DNA from: an uncultured Eubacteriales bacterium
GTDB taxonomy: Bacteria; Bacillota; Clostridia; Lachnospirales; CAG-274
DNA: 54,575 bases
Direction: 5' to 3'
Assembly: GCA_902496345.1 (NCBI GenBank)
Contig: CABVAP010000002.1
Location: forward strand, 1 to 54,575
Below the pieces are notes generated by a model, which did no database searches, was not told the origin of the DNA, and was given only the letters and a program-made list of their open reading frames with translations. Below are positions 8,596 to 17,700 of this stretch, one piece after another (the stretch's first letter is position 1; every line of letters starts with the position of its first letter). The position numbers were made by a program, and so were the translations under genes.

Positions 8596-9558
8596 CTAGA
8601 CAATACCTCTACCTCTGATTTTACTACTCATAAAGTTAGAGAAACCAACTAAGATAAGTGCAACAAAAGATTTAAATAAACCAACTGCAGTAGAATAACC
8701 ATAGTTGAAAGTACCTTGCATACCGACTCTATAAGTATAAGTCTGGATAACGTCTGAAACTGTGTAAACAGAAGCGTTGTAAAGGACGAATACAGATTCG
8801 AAAATGTTCATAATTTTAGCAAGGTTAAGAATGAATACAACAAGGATAGTATTCATAAGACTAGGGATAGTTATGTACCAAGTTTGTTTAAGTCTACCAG
8901 CACCGTCGATTTCAGCAGCTTCATAAAGGTCAGGACTGATACCTGATAAAGCAGCGATGAAGATAATTGTTCCCCAACCAGTTTCTTTCCAACGGTTGAT
9001 GAAGAAGAAGATAGGTCTCCACCAGCTTTGGTTAGTAAGGAAGTCGATTCTTTCGAAACCTAATCTTTCAAGGATAACGTTTACAACACCTGTTTCTGAA
9101 GATAAGATAATAGTAAAGATACCGGCAACAACAACCCAAGAAAGGAAGTGAGGTAAATAAATAACAGTCTGAACAACTTTTTTAAGGAATACACGACCGA
9201 TTTCGTTCATTAAGAGAGCAATACCAACAGAGAAAATCATTGATAAGCAAAGGTTAATGATACTAAGGAATAATGTATTGTTAAAAGCGTCCCAGAATCT
9301 CTGAGCTTCAAAAAGTTTAGTAAAGTTATCAAAACCAACCCAAGTTGCAGGGCCGAATGGAGTAAATTCTGTAAATGCATAACGGATACCATACATTGGT
9401 AAATAGTAGAATAAGAATAAGATAACTAATACTGGGATAAACATAACATAGAAGTTAGCATATCTAGCCATTTTTCCCAATACGCCTTTTTTCTTTTTAC
9501 TTTTGAGACCGCTAAGTTGTTCTACATTTTTTGTTGAATTAGCTGACGTACTCGCCAC
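8596..9558 (-). CDS. Carbohydrate ABC transporter permease, LplB/YtcP-partner type
   Basis: 320 residues: a basic cytoplasmic N-terminus (KSKKKKGVLGKMARY) and then six predicted membrane helices starting with YVMFIPVLVILFLFYYLP. The conserved loop YEAAEIDGAGRLKQTWYI docks with the ATPase. It forms the heteromeric channel with the LplC-type subunit encoded nine bases downstream. The start is a GTG at 9558 preceded by AAGGGTGAT, which pairs with the 16S tail through GGTGAT. It is separated from the binding-protein gene by about 200 bases containing a weak hairpin (AACCAAA/TTTGGTT, 9703-9732). Such a hairpin may lower permease relative to binding-protein expression; that is inference. Confidence 0.92.
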   Translation of the reverse strand: MASTSANSTKNVEQLSGLKSKKKKGVLGKMARYANFYVMFIPVLVILFLFYYLPMYGIRYAFTEFTPFGPATWVGFDNFTKLFEAQRFWDAFNNTLFLSIINLCLSMIFSVGIALLMNEIGRVFLKKVVQTVIYLPHFLSWVVVAGIFTIILSSETGVVNVILERLGFERIDFLTNQSWWRPIFFFINRWKETGWGTIIFIAALSGISPDLYEAAEIDGAGRLKQTWYITIPSLMNTILVVFILNLAKIMNIFESVFVLYNASVYTVSDVIQTYTYRVGMQGTFNYGYSTAVGLFKSFVALILVGFSNFMSSKIRGRGIV

Positions 9559-9756
9559 AAATAATCACCCTTTCATAAAACTTAAATACTTAATTAATAA
9601 ATCAAAACAATGAGAAAGGAAGCAGACTGTCCATAAATAAAATTCTTTGTGTGTAGTCAGAAAAAATACAAATGGAACAAATCTGTCTATCTTCTCTATT
9701 TAAAACCAAAAGAAATTAAGATTTTATTTGGTTCAGGTTCACAAAGCTATAAAAGA

Positions 9757-11475
9757 TTATTCATCTTCACCAGCGATTGAACCGTTAAGTTCTTTCATCA
9801 TAGTTTCAATTTCAAGTTTAGCTCTTCTCTTGTATTCGTCTACACCTTCCTGAGCTGTTTTTTTACCTTTAACAACGGCGTTGATAACTTCTTCTCTGAT
9901 AGTAGAGATTTCAGTCATAGCATCAGCGATGTTAAGAGTCATTTTAGGAACAGGATTTACTCTAGAAGTTTTAGAGAATAAATCAAGTGAGCAAGTTATG
10001 TTGTTTGAAATAGCAATAGGGTCCTGGAAATTAGTGATAGATAATTCAGGAGCATACCACGCTTTTTCAACAAGGTCTTTACTTTCAGGGCTGGCTGGAG
10101 GAGTAAGAGCCTCAGCTTTGCTAGGTTTGTCAACCCATTTGTAATGACCAGCAGTAACTTCGCCTTCAACACCACGAGAGAATAACATTTGTCCTTCGCC
10201 ACCGTCGTGAGAGAATTCGCAAAGCCATTTGAATACACCCCAAGGATTTTCAGCAGCAGTAGTAATAGCAAGTGCCGTTGGAGGTCTTTCGATATATTCA
10301 GTTTCAACGATAGGAGGCATAGGAACAGCTACACCGTCTGCATCTTGTTTCTGTAAGTCACGGTTAAGGTTTTTACACCACATACCAGACCAGTAGTTGA
10401 AACAACCAACTTTACTTTCGTAGAATTTGTTACGAGCAGTAGAAGTTTTGTTAGTAATAATTTCTCTGTCAAGAAGACCTTTGTCAAAAGCTTCGTGCAT
10501 TCTTTCTAATGCTTCAATCATTTGAGGTTCTTGCATACCGTCAACATATTTGTCGCTGCCTTCTGGGATATAGAAGTCAGGTCTAGCGTTCTGATAGAAC
10601 TCTCTTAAATAAATATCATAAGGAGCTTCAGAGTTGATAAGACCAGCGGCAGTGATAGGAATAACGCCGTCTTTCATATTTTTGAAAGCTTTAAGCATTT
10701 TAGTAAATTCTTCATAGTTTCTTGGCATATACTGTAAGTACTGACCAAATTCTTCTTTGTAACCATCAGAGAAGTCAATAGGCTGTCCTTCAAATTCGAT
10801 AGGTTCATCAGCATTGTGGCTGTAACCAAGTTTGTTTTCTTTGCCAAGTTTTTCGAGCCAGTCACCTCTAACGTAAGTAACAGTACCATTACCTCTAGTC
10901 ATAGGGAAACCGTAAAGTCTGTCTTTTTCGTCATCAGAGATAACACCATCTTTGTTTATGTCGCAAGAAATTTTAAGTGCGTCAACATATTTTTCGTCAA
11001 CTTCAACAGTAATGTCACCATAACCTTTAATTTTACCGTTTTTAAGGTCAGATTCATTCCAGATATCAGTCATATCGAATAATGCACCGTAGTTAGCGTA
11101 GTTAGGATAGTAAGTGTTACCAACTTCCATAGCATCAGGCATTTGACCACCTGCAAAAGAAAGGTTTACTTTTTCATAGTATTGGTTATGAGCTGGCTGT
11201 TCAAGGTCAAGTTCAATACCAGTCAATTCTTGATACTTCTGAACGAATAAATCTCTTCTGTTTTCTTCAGTAAGCTGAGTATCAGTTACAAGTTTAATTT
11301 TTTCAGGCTTTTTAATTTCCTTAATACTTCCGTCTTCATTATATTCAACGAATTGGTCTTTGTTGTCGTATACATTAGGATTAAGAACTTTTTCATCACC
11401 ACAAGCTGTTAAGCCAGCGATGACAGACAAAGCTACCGCAAAAGTTGCTGCTCGAGCCGCAAAATTCTTCTTCAT
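9757..11475 (-). CDS. Extracellular solute-binding lipoprotein for oligosaccharides
   Basis: 572 residues. Signal peptide with lipobox LTAC (Cys25), so the mature protein is lipid-anchored on the outer face of the membrane. It belongs to the large family 1 binding proteins that accompany LplB/LplC permeases and delivers oligosaccharides to them; the locus suggests pectic or rhamnogalacturonan fragments. At 172-183 there is an EF-hand-like loop (DINKDGVISDDE) with acidic residues at the usual ligand positions, as in calcium-binding members of this family such as the alginate binders AlgQ1/AlgQ2. Strong AAGGAGG site six bases before the ATG, and a promoter at 11542-11571. It is the first gene of the importer unit. 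Confidence 0.92.
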   Translation of the reverse strand: MKKNFAARAATFAVALSVIAGLTACGDEKVLNPNVYDNKDQFVEYNEDGSIKEIKKPEKIKLVTDTQLTEENRRDLFVQKYQELTGIELDLEQPAHNQYYEKVNLSFAGGQMPDAMEVGNTYYPNYANYGALFDMTDIWNESDLKNGKIKGYGDITVEVDEKYVDALKISCDINKDGVISDDEKDRLYGFPMTRGNGTVTYVRGDWLEKLGKENKLGYSHNADEPIEFEGQPIDFSDGYKEEFGQYLQYMPRNYEEFTKMLKAFKNMKDGVIPITAAGLINSEAPYDIYLREFYQNARPDFYIPEGSDKYVDGMQEPQMIEALERMHEAFDKGLLDREIITNKTSTARNKFYESKVGCFNYWSGMWCKNLNRDLQKQDADGVAVPMPPIVETEYIERPPTALAITTAAENPWGVFKWLCEFSHDGGEGQMLFSRGVEGEVTAGHYKWVDKPSKAEALTPPASPESKDLVEKAWYAPELSITNFQDPIAISNNITCSLDLFSKTSRVNPVPKMTLNIADAMTEISTIREEVINAVVKGKKTAQEGVDEYKRRAKLEIETMMKELNGSIAGEDE

Positions 11476-11541
11476 GAATACAATTCCTCCTTATTAGTTT
11501 TATTTAAAGAACATAAAGTCCCTTTCTATAACTTAGGTCAT

Positions 11542-11571
11542 ATTGTATAAATTAGTTCATCATTGTAACAA
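11542..11571 (-). promoter_or_regulatory. Promoter of the pectic oligosaccharide importer unit
   Basis: Minus strand: TTGTTA (11566-11571), an 18-base spacer and TACAAT (11542-11547). The predicted leader to the binding-protein ATG is about 60 bases and contains the AAGGAGG site. Confidence 0.55.
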
Positions 11572-11701
11572 AAATATATGCAAAATTAAAACCTAATAAT
11601 AGAATACATTTTTTTGTTTAATTTGTAAAGTAAAATTTTCACATCTACAGAGAGATAATTTTTCCAAAAAACCTTCAAACCCTTGCCAAAAGCCAAACAC
11701 A

Positions 11702-11746
11702 AGAAAAAACGGTTTCAAAATTTTTTTTATAAAGAAAAAACAGTTT
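11702..11746 (-). promoter_or_regulatory. Direct repeats upstream of the importer promoter, possible operator
   Basis: Two copies of AGAAAAAACRGTTT (plus-strand reading) at 11702-11715 and 11733-11746 differ at one base. They start 31 bases apart, about three helical turns. They lie 130-200 bases upstream of the importer promoter. The first copy also reads as TGAAACCGTTTTTT on the minus strand, which resembles a catabolite (cre) element but misses the last two consensus bases. A paired activator site is possible. No regulator gene is in the window. Confidence 0.3.
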
Positions 11747-11912
11747 TTATAAAAATTGTTTACTTTTAATTCATTATACCATAAATTTATGATAAATAAA
11801 AGAGTTTTTTTTAAAAAAATTATTAATTTTTCACAATTAAATGAATCAAGTAATGTAAAACATTTTACTTATACGATTTTTATACTTTAATATAGTAAAA
11901 TATAGTATTAGA

Positions 11913-11951
11913 TTGTGCTGTCTGTATAATCATTTTGTACAGACAGCACAA
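11913..11951 (-). repeat. Perfect 14-bp inverted repeat after the hydratase gene
   Basis: Arms TTGTGCTGTCTGTA (11913-11926) and its exact complement (11938-11951) enclose an 11-base loop. It begins 26 bases after the hydratase stop. Neither strand shows a T-run after the stem, so it is not a standard intrinsic terminator. It may still stabilise or end the transcript. Confidence 0.6.
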
Positions 11952-11976
11952 AAATCGTTTAAAAGAATAGTTAAAA

Positions 11977-14262
11977 TTAACCTCTGTAGAAGTTAATAAG
12001 ACAACCAGAAAGAATAATCTGTCTTTCGTCATCAGTAAGGTCAGCTAAAGTAACTGTAAATTCTTTAAGTTCATCTTTAACAACATAAGCTTTAATTTCA
12101 GGCTCTTTGTTTTTAACAGCGTCAACGATGTTAGGGATATAAACGAAATCACCATTTTCAAAAGGAATTTCCCCATCAAGAATGAAAGGAAGCATACCCC
12201 AGTTGATAAGGTTAGAACGGTATCTTTTAGTTGCATATTCTTTAGCAAAGTTAGCCCAACCACCAAGAACTTTTTGACAGCTAGCAGCTTGTTCTCTGGC
12301 AGAACCATCACCAGGTTTAACAGCATAAATAGCACTACCGATACCCGTTTCCTTAACACTCATATTAGGGAATTTAGCTTTAATAACATCAACAGCAGCT
12401 TTAAGTTTTTCGTTAGTTTCTAAAGGACATTTGCCACTAATTCTAGCTTTTTCAGAAAGTTGAATTTCTTTAGCCTTGCCAACATAAGCAGGGTCTTTTC
12501 TAGAAAGAGTAAACTCAGCAAGTCCAAGAGGATTAGAACGATAAGAGCTTGTTTCACCAGAAGGGATAAGCTCATCAGTAGTTGTAACAGGGTCAGTAAT
12601 AACTGAAGCGATTTGAAGAACAAGGTCATTAGTCAAATGACTCATTTCTGGCCAATCTGTGATGTTAGGACCAAATTTAAGTTCAACAGAACTATCAGCT
12701 TTTCCAAAACCTTGGTAAACTCTGTTTTCGTAAACTTTCTTGTTAAAGAAATATTTAGGTTTAGTAAAGTCAACATCGATGTCAGTTGCAGGAGTAAGGA
12801 AACCTTTGTTTACAGCTGTAGCAGCGATAGAACGAGCGTCCATAAGGGCAACAGAAGCGATTTGACCGTTACCAGGTTTAGAGCCCTCTCTGTTAGGGAA
12901 GTTTCTAGTAGAATGTCTAATACTTAAACCATTATTAGAAGGAACATCACCAGCACCGAAGCAAGGGCCACAGAAAGCAGAACGAACAGTAGCACCGGCA
13001 GCCATAAGTTTAGCGATAGAACCATTTTCAACAAGGCTCATAAATGTAGGTTGGCTTGATGGGTAAACGCTAAGAGCGAAATCATCAGCACCGATTGATT
13101 GACCGTTAAGAATATCGGCAGCGTCACAGATATTATCAAATGTACCACCGGCACAACCAGCGATAACACCTTGGTCAACATAAAGACGACCGTTTTTAAC
13201 TTTGTCTTTAAGTACAAGAGAAATGTTAGGATTGTCGATTTGTTTGTTAGCTTTCTTTTCAACATCATCAAGAATGTCAAGAAGATTAGCGTTGAGTTCG
13301 TCAATAGTGTAAGTGTTGCTAGGGTGCATAGGCATAGCAATCATAGGTTTAACTTTTGACATATCAACATAAACAATACCGTTATAGTAAGCAACTTCAC
13401 CAGGATTAAGTTCTTTAAAGTCGGCTTTTCTTCCGTGCATATCATAGTATTCTTCAACTTTGCTGTCAGTTCTCCAAACAGAAGAAAGGCAAGTAGTTTC
13501 AGTTGTCATAACGTCAATACCGTTTCTATATTCAACGTTAAGGTTAGAAATACCGTCACCAATAAATTCCATAACTTTGTTTTTAACGTAACCGTTTTCA
13601 AAAACAGCACCGATAATAGCAAGTGCGATGTCCTGAGGTCCGATACCTTTTTGAGGTTTACCAGTTAAGTAAACACCAACAACTTCAGGACGATTAACGT
13701 CATAAGTTTTCTGTAAAAGCTGTTTAGCTAGTTCTCCACCGCCTTCACCAATAGCCATAGTACCTAAAGCACCATATCTAGTGTGGCTGTCAGAACCCAA
13801 AATCATTTTACCACAGCCACTCATCATTTCACGCATAAATTGATGAATAACAGCTTGGTGAGCAGGAACGTAAATTCCGCCATATTTCTTACAGGCAGAA
13901 AGCCCAAACATATGGTCATCTTCGTTTATAGTACCACCAACAGCACAAAGACTGTTGTGGCAGTTAGTAAGGACATAAGGGATAGGGAATTTTTCAAGAC
14001 CACTAGCTCTTGCAGTCTGGATAATACCAACATAAGTTATGTCGTGAGAAGCCATACAATCGAATTTTATTTTGAGCTTGTCCATATTGCCAGAGGTGTT
14101 GTGTTTTTCAAGGATAGACCACGCAATAGTGTTTTTAGTTGCGTCATCTTTTGAAACATTAGAAAAACCAGCTTTGGCAAGTTTAGCACTAGCCTCGTTG
14201 TCATCAGGTATTATTTCAGTACCGTTTACAACGTAAGCGCCTGTTTTAAACAATTCTACCAT
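11977..14262 (-). CDS. Aconitase-superfamily hydratase (YbhJ-like)
   Basis: 761 residues, cytoplasmic, predicted 4Fe-4S dehydratase. Aconitase features: GSDSHTRYGALG at 156-167 and the cluster cysteines, seen as GCAGGTFDN (Cys370) and CGPCFGAGD (Cys431, Cys434). The first motif differs from the aconitase consensus GSCTN, as in E. coli YbhJ and related proteins often annotated only as hydratase. So the fold is secure but aconitate as substrate is not. The swivel domain is C-terminal (YRSNLINWGMLPF). Good GGAGG site before the ATG, promoter at 14355-14382. It is transcribed alone, between the pectin importer and the dockerin esterase; a role in hexuronate-derived carbon flow would be speculation. 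Confidence 0.85.
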   Translation of the reverse strand: MVELFKTGAYVVNGTEIIPDDNEASAKLAKAGFSNVSKDDATKNTIAWSILEKHNTSGNMDKLKIKFDCMASHDITYVGIIQTARASGLEKFPIPYVLTNCHNSLCAVGGTINEDDHMFGLSACKKYGGIYVPAHQAVIHQFMREMMSGCGKMILGSDSHTRYGALGTMAIGEGGGELAKQLLQKTYDVNRPEVVGVYLTGKPQKGIGPQDIALAIIGAVFENGYVKNKVMEFIGDGISNLNVEYRNGIDVMTTETTCLSSVWRTDSKVEEYYDMHGRKADFKELNPGEVAYYNGIVYVDMSKVKPMIAMPMHPSNTYTIDELNANLLDILDDVEKKANKQIDNPNISLVLKDKVKNGRLYVDQGVIAGCAGGTFDNICDAADILNGQSIGADDFALSVYPSSQPTFMSLVENGSIAKLMAAGATVRSAFCGPCFGAGDVPSNNGLSIRHSTRNFPNREGSKPGNGQIASVALMDARSIAATAVNKGFLTPATDIDVDFTKPKYFFNKKVYENRVYQGFGKADSSVELKFGPNITDWPEMSHLTNDLVLQIASVITDPVTTTDELIPSGETSSYRSNPLGLAEFTLSRKDPAYVGKAKEIQLSEKARISGKCPLETNEKLKAAVDVIKAKFPNMSVKETGIGSAIYAVKPGDGSAREQAASCQKVLGGWANFAKEYATKRYRSNLINWGMLPFILDGEIPFENGDFVYIPNIVDAVKNKEPEIKAYVVKDELKEFTVTLADLTDDERQIILSGCLINFYRG

Positions 14263-14354
14263 AAAATTTCCTCCATTTCATAAAGTTGCATATTGGTTAG
14301 AAAAATAGTAATTTTTATCTTTTATAATAAAATTTACATACAACACTGTTTTTT

Positions 14355-14382
14355 ATTATACCACAAAATTAATATATTACAA
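14355..14382 (-). promoter_or_regulatory. Promoter of the hydratase gene
   Basis: Minus strand TTGTAA (14377-14382), 16-base spacer, TATAAT (14355-14360). Leader of about 85 bases to the ATG at 14262. Confidence 0.55.
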
Positions 14383-14464
14383 CAAAAATATTATTATTTT
14401 TTAAAAAAATCGACAAATTTTATAATAAATAAAATAGATATTTATAAAAAATCTATAAGCTCAC

Positions 14465-14516
14465 AAAAAAAGAAACACAATTATAAATTTTTGTCAATAA
14501 AAATTGTGTTTCTTTT
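14465..14516 (-). terminator. Intrinsic terminator, possibly bidirectional
   Basis: Stem GAAACACAATT/AATTGTGTTTC (14472-14482 and 14502-14512) followed on the minus strand by seven T (14465-14471) and on the plus strand by TTTT. It serves the dockerin esterase gene upstream on the minus strand. Confidence 0.75.
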
Positions 14517-14527
14517 CCTTATATATT

Positions 14528-14781
14528 GTAAATATCTGTTATTTACTTAGACTGCCGACAAAGTTAATTTTTATCGTTATTGTCAATTTCAAAAGCGTCG
14601 CAGACTTTTATGCGCAAGCGGAAATCGCATTTTCGCTGAGGAAAACAGATGTTTCAAGGGCTTAAAAGCCTTGTACGAAGAAACAGCTGTTTACTCATCT
14701 AGTTTAATTTGCAAAAAATCGTTGATTTTTTGCAAGGCTGTCGATTTTATCGACAGCCTGCGTAAATATCTGTTATTTACT
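14528..14781 (-). repeat. Hairpin-rich segment flanked by a 20-bp direct repeat
   Basis: The same 20 bases (beginning GTAAATATCTG and ending TTATTTACT) occur at 14528-14547 and 14762-14781. Each copy is itself a hairpin (GTAAATA/TATTTAC). Between them are a 10-bp stem at 14736-14758 (GGCTGTCGAT/ATCGACAGCC, loop of three), a 12-bp stem at 14709-14735 (TTGCAAAAAATC/GATTTTTTGCAA, loop of three), and an 11-bp stem with one mismatch at 14645-14690. The right copy lies two bases after the stop codon of the dockerin protein. The layout could be a small insertion with its target duplication or a structured 3' region. Confidence 0.6.
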
Positions 14782-14783
14782 AA

Positions 14784-17700
14784 TTATTTTTTGAATATAA
14801 AGTTACCATTGTTAAGAACAAACTGGAGTATTGAAGCTACGTCACGAGCGTCAATGTTTTCGTTTTTGTCAACATCAGCAGCTTTTTCTTTAAAATCAGC
14901 AGTTACGTTAGCTTTGTTAAGTACATACTGTAAGACAAGTGAAGCGTCATTAAATTCAACTTTACCGTCACCATTTGCATCACCAAGGATAATAGTTTCA
15001 GTTGTTGATTCAGAGTTTTCTTCTGATGTATTTTCAGAAGTATTTTCTGATGTGTTTTCAGTTGTACTTTCTGATGTACTTTCATTTGTGTTATCTCCAG
15101 AGCCTTTTGCAAATACAGCAGAGATAGTAACATTTGATTCAGGCATTTCAAAAGTACTTGTAACTTTAGAGCTATCGCTGTTAAGTGTAATAGTGTTACC
15201 TTTTTCATCAGTTGCAGTAACTTCTTTTACATAGTAGCCTTCGTTAGGTGTAGCAGTAATCTGAACAGTTTCACCAGGTTTAGCTAAAGTAGAAACAACA
15301 GGGGCACCGGAAACAAAAGACACACCGGCAAATCTACCTTTAGAACCAAGAACAGAGATATAGTAAGTAACGCCAGCAGAAACAGGTGTACTTAAACTAC
15401 ATTGACCTGATAAACCTTTGTCTTTACTTGACACAAGAGCTTCAGTTTCAGCTTTTCCATTTTCAGCAATAATAAAGTTTTTAGTAGCACCTAAGTTATG
15501 AACATAAGCAGTCAAGATACCATCACTATCAGGCGTAAATAAGAAACCACTTCTTTCCTTGGTAATATCCACATAACCGTTAATAGAAGCAACATAACCT
15601 GTAAAATCTTCTCCACTTGTTGTATGTTTAGCAGAAGTATAAGGCATATCTATTGTAGGAACAAGATTCATTTGATTTGAAACAGGAACATCTTTTTGAA
15701 CATTAGCATTAGCCTTCCACCAAATAGCACCGTCATCAGAAGCAAGAGATACTTTCATATCTTCGTCAAAATCAGCAAGAGAAGCTGTGTCTGTTTCTTC
15801 AGAAAGATTCTTAAGACCAATAGTTCCGTTTTTGATACCGGAAACGTTTTGAACTTTGTAAGAACGAACAGGGATATAAAGTTCGTTTCTAACAACTTTA
15901 CGAGTCATACTAACTTCTTCGCCACCTGCGTTAGTTACAGAGAGTACAGCGTATTGACCTTTTTCGATAGTTGTATCAACAGCAGAAACTTTTCCAGTTG
16001 CAGTAATATCAAAGTTCTTTTCAGTTACAATTGAATCATCTTGAGAATAAACTTTAACATTAAGTTTATCACCAGTTGCAACAGTTCCGTCAACAGAAAC
16101 GCTTAAAAGACCAGTTGTTCTATTGATGTCAACATTGCTAAATAAAACAGTTTTGTCACTCATAATGCTTGTTTTGTCTGGTTTTGCAACATCATTATAA
16201 GTTGAACCGTCTTTAGTTATAGTAAGAATTTGATTTTCAGCTTTTACATTGTTTTGACCAAGAACCCATAAGAACCAAAGTTCTTTAGCAGCTTTAGCTC
16301 TAGTAACTGTAACTTTAGGTTCAATTTCAGTACCATTTTTCATTTTACCTCTTGCGATGTCTTTTTCGCTTCTCATAAGACCAAGAGTGTAAACTTTGTA
16401 CATATCATCAGCATATTCAAGAGAAATATCATCTTTGTCAGTAAGGTTTCCCCAACCAACAAGAGGATAGTACTGTGCAGCAGCACCAGTTAAGTTAGGG
16501 TCATATTCAGGGTCATCAGGAGAAATTGTAGAACCGTTATATTTAGTCATATAATCAGGTTTGTTGTAATTTCCGTCTTTATCAAAACCAAATCTTAAAG
16601 CATAAGCTTTTAAGATAATAGAGGCCATAACTTCACGAGTAAGTTCAACAGAAGTAGAAGAATTACTTGTTTGATAGTTAGCAAATTTAGCTTTAACAGC
16701 TTCATCAGTTAAATCAAGACCCCAAAGAGAGCAAAGAGCAGAGATAAATTCTTCAGGAGTCATAGCTTTTTCAGCATAGAATTTACCACTTGCGTCTTTT
16801 TCCATAACACCAAGCTGAATAAGTTTTTCAATTTGGTTTCTATAGTAATAACCAGTGCTGTCTTTTTCTGAAACGTCATTAGCTCTTTCAGGGAAAACTT
16901 TGCTCCAATCATCGCTTGCAGATGCTTCTTTTACAGTATCTTTAAGATATGAAGAAAGTTCTTTAATAGTATCAGATGCAGATGATTCATTTGCTTGTTT
17001 GTAAATATCTTGAGCTATAAGCTGGCACCAAACTTTAGAAGCAGCCTCTTTGTAGTGAGTACCGTCTGTTTTGTTGTCTGGGTGACCGTTTGCGTAAGAA
17101 CCAGAGTTAGTTTTACCTGGAGTTTCACCAGCTTCAATACTCATATAGATATTTAAAATTCTATCAGGACCCATAGTATCAATATATTTTTTAGCGTTTG
17201 CATAAAGTTCAACACATTCAACTTTATCGTTTGCTTTGGCAGCAGCTCTCATAAATCCAGGAGAGTCTGGATTAAATCCATTAGGTTTGCTAGTATTTTC
17301 GCTATATTTTCCGTCACCTGTTCTTGGCATAGATGTAACAAGAATAGGGTGAACACCTCTAGAGAGCATAGCAGGGATATAAATATCGTTTAACCATTTA
17401 GGATAGAGCTCATTTGTTGAGCCACGACCAAATCTTGAAGTTGCATCAACAGTTTCGTCATTGTGAGCAGAGTGGAGTAAAAGGAAATCCCCCTCTTTAG
17501 CAGTTAAAAGTAAATCGTTAAATCTGTTTTCTGTGTAGCAAGCTCTCATTGAACGACCGCCCATAGAATAGTTGATAACGTTTACTTTGTCAAGGTCAAA
17601 CATTTGATTGATAATCTGACCCCAACCAGACATACTAGCTTCTTCAAATGTATAAGTTTTTTCTGTAGAGTCACCAAGTACAAAAACAGTAGGTTTTTCG

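Larger units (their letters stand above)
11476..11976. other. 501-base intergenic region between importer and hydratase
   Basis: No gene is seen. It holds, from low to high coordinates, the importer ribosome binding site and promoter, the two direct repeats, long A/T runs, and a perfect 14-bp inverted repeat just after the hydratase stop. Confidence 0.7.
14263..14783. other. 521-base intergenic region rich in hairpins
   Basis: No gene is supported; a short plus-strand frame here has no ribosome binding site. It contains the hydratase promoter, the terminator at 14465-14516, and a 254-base segment (14528-14781) bounded by a 20-bp direct repeat and packed with hairpins. Confidence 0.7.

Noticed and set aside
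11977..14262. Confident annotation as citrate-cycle aconitase
   Set aside because: The GSCTN-type motif is replaced by GCAGG, so only superfamily-level assignment is safe.
14293..14550. 85-codon plus-strand frame in the intergenic region
   Set aside because: Lys/Ile/Phe-only composition, no ribosome site, and it runs through a promoter and a terminator hairpin.
14784..14990. Proof of a cellulosome
   Set aside because: The dockerin is clear, but no cohesin or scaffoldin lies in the window, so only a dockerin-bearing protein is claimed.
14671..15234. 187-codon plus-strand frame near the dockerin end
   Set aside because: Its Ser/Val repeats are the complement of the Ser/Thr/Glu linker and dockerin of the real gene.
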